Source: Acidimicrobiales bacterium (lineage in GTDB: Bacteria; Actinomycetota; Acidimicrobiia; Acidimicrobiales; JANYDT01). From it: DNA of 7,434 nucleotides. A program made the translations under genes and the position numbers. The DNA lies in assembly GCA_025358985.1 (NCBI GenBank), contig JANYHQ010000208.1, positions 1 through 7,434 on the forward strand. The letters run 5' to 3'. Positions 6,483 through 7,434 of the stretch are shown piece by piece (within the stretch, counting starts at the first letter, position 1; each line of letters begins with the position of its first letter). The notes under the pieces were generated by a model. The model made no database searches. It saw only the letters and a program-made list of their open reading frames with translations, and was not told where the DNA came from.

Positions 6483-7434
6483 CTCGAGCGTCGGTGGTGC
6501 CACGATTTGGCGGACCGGGCAGCACGAGGGCCATCACTTCGGGCTCCCACCGGAACTCCAGTAGGTCCGTGTCCCCCAGATGGTCGCCATCAACCTGCCA
6601 GGGGAACGGCCGTCGTCCTCGTACCGTGAACCCGTGCAAACCGTTGCGGACATCCACGCCCGGCATGGTGCGCACACGGTTACCGTCACGCAGCGCCATC
6701 AACATGGTGCGCATGGTGGGGGCCAACGCCAATGTCTTGAGTGTCACCAGTGACAGCGGCGCATCGATACTGGCCTGAGGGGCCAGGGAGATGGCCCGTG
6801 GGCCCAGGTACGTATACGGGTCCACGTTCAATGCCACCGCGAAGTAGCCATCGATGGTGACCACCGGAACGTTGGCATCGGGCCGCAACCGAGACGAAAT
6901 GGCCCTTGCTGCCGACCGCACCGCCCCCCGGGGATCCCGAGGTCGGTCCACGGCAACGGTACGCGGGGTGCCAGCCACCTCGGCCGAGAAGTGCGGGCGC
7001 TTGCGGTCATAACCGCGCATCCATGTGGACACTGCGGCATAGGCGAACAGGGGATGGCCCAGCCACCGCTTCAGTTGACCGAAGCGTTCCACTCGGGCCA
7101 CTACCGCGGCGTCAAAGCCCATACCCACGTGAAAGCAGAAGTACCGACCATTGACGTTGCCCAAACCGATACGGCGGACAGTGTTGTTGCGTAGGCCCGC
7201 CAACAGCTGAATGGCCGCCGCCCCCGGCTCGTTCTCAAACCCCAGTTGGCGGGCAAACACATTGGTGGAGCCGCCGGGCAGTACCCCCAACGCGGTTTGG
7301 CTGCGGACCAGACCGTTGGCCACCTCGTTGACGGTCCCATCGCCGCCCAACGCGATGACCACGTCCACGCCCCGGGCCGCCGCCCCTTGGGCAAAGCGAG
7401 TGGCATGCCCGCGACGATGCGTCTCCACCACTTC
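6463..7434 (-). CDS. Diacylglycerol kinase family lipid kinase, N-terminus cut by the right edge
   Basis: The minus-strand frame runs from the window edge to a TGA at 6465-6463. About 323 residues are visible; the N-terminal part with the usual NPxSG strand lies outside, and the GTG at 7431-7429 is an internal codon. Numbering from that codon: VIALGGDGTVNEVANGL at 25-41 holds the nucleotide-binding GGDGT (29-33), LPGGSTNVFARQLGF at 51-65 is the second family motif, FHVGMGFDA at 100-108 follows, and the C-terminal sandwich shows YTYLGPRAISLAPQASIDAPL (about 207-226, interrupted here only by the reading) and the terminal VDGDHLGD at 280-287. It should phosphorylate diacylglycerol or a related lipid at the membrane. 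It resembles actinobacterial relatives such as Rv3218, which in M. tuberculosis lies two genes from pdtaS. An Arg/Pro/Ala-rich insert occupies about 155-187. Its promoter is off the window; its 3' end runs into the convergent inverted repeat. Confidence 0.9.
   Translation of the reverse strand, partial: EVVETHRRGHATRFAQGAAARGVDVVIALGGDGTVNEVANGLVRSQTALGVLPGGSTNVFARQLGFENEPGAAAIQLLAGLRNNTVRRIGLGNVNGRYFCFHVGMGFDAAVVARVERFGQLKRWLGHPLFAYAAVSTWMRGYDRKRPHFSAEVAGTPRTVAVDRPRDPRGAVRSAARAISSRLRPDANVPVVTIDGYFAVALNVDPYTYLGPRAISLAPQASIDAPLSLVTLKTLALAPTMRTMLMALRDGNRVRTMPGVDVRNGLHGFTVRGRRPFPWQVDGDHLGDTDLLEFRWEPEVMALVLPGPPNRGTTDAREGRSTR

Overview
The window is about 7.4 kb of GC-rich, gene-dense bacterial DNA. 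It looks like an actinobacterium. The main reasons are a soluble PdtaS-type HisKA_2 histidine kinase, a pair of ArsA/GET3-like ATPases resembling the mycobacterial Rv3679/Rv3680 (BagA/BagB) pair, frequent GTG/TTG starts and strong GC bias at third positions. A deep lineage such as Acidimicrobiia is my guess. No RNA gene or taxonomic marker in the window settles it.

Layout. Bases 1-3747, plus strand, hold a tight run of four genes: the 3' end of a first ArsA/GET3-like ATPase, a second complete ATPase of the same kind (7-nt overlap), a PdtaS-like cytosolic sensor kinase (13-nt overlap), and a glycerophosphodiester phosphodiesterase 18 nt further on. A 70-nt gap follows (3748-3817), the only noncoding stretch in the window large enough to hold an ordinary promoter. 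Bases 3818-6430, plus strand, hold a complete three-gene ABC-2 type exporter: one ATPase and two different six-helix permeases, joined by 8-nt and 4-nt overlaps. The ATPase resembles COG4586 and the permeases the COG4587/COG3694 (PF06182) families. Bases 6463-7434, minus strand, hold a diacylglycerol-kinase-family lipid kinase that is convergent with the exporter and cut by the right edge. A long inverted repeat lies over the convergent 3' ends. No stretch over 300 bases lacks a gene.

How the genes may work together. In Mycobacterium tuberculosis the two GET3-like ATPases form a complex linked to tolerance of glycerol and nitric oxide. PdtaS, with its ANTAR-domain partner PdtaR, is also linked there to nitric oxide and copper responses. 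Those genes sit at separate loci in M. tuberculosis, whereas here they are translationally coupled, with a glycerol-3-phosphate-releasing enzyme behind them and a lipid kinase nearby. A shared membrane-lipid/glycerol stress theme is an inference. The kinase lacks the two cysteines credited with NO/Cu sensing in the mycobacterial protein, so any input signal here probably differs. I saw no mobile element, CRISPR array, tRNA or rRNA.
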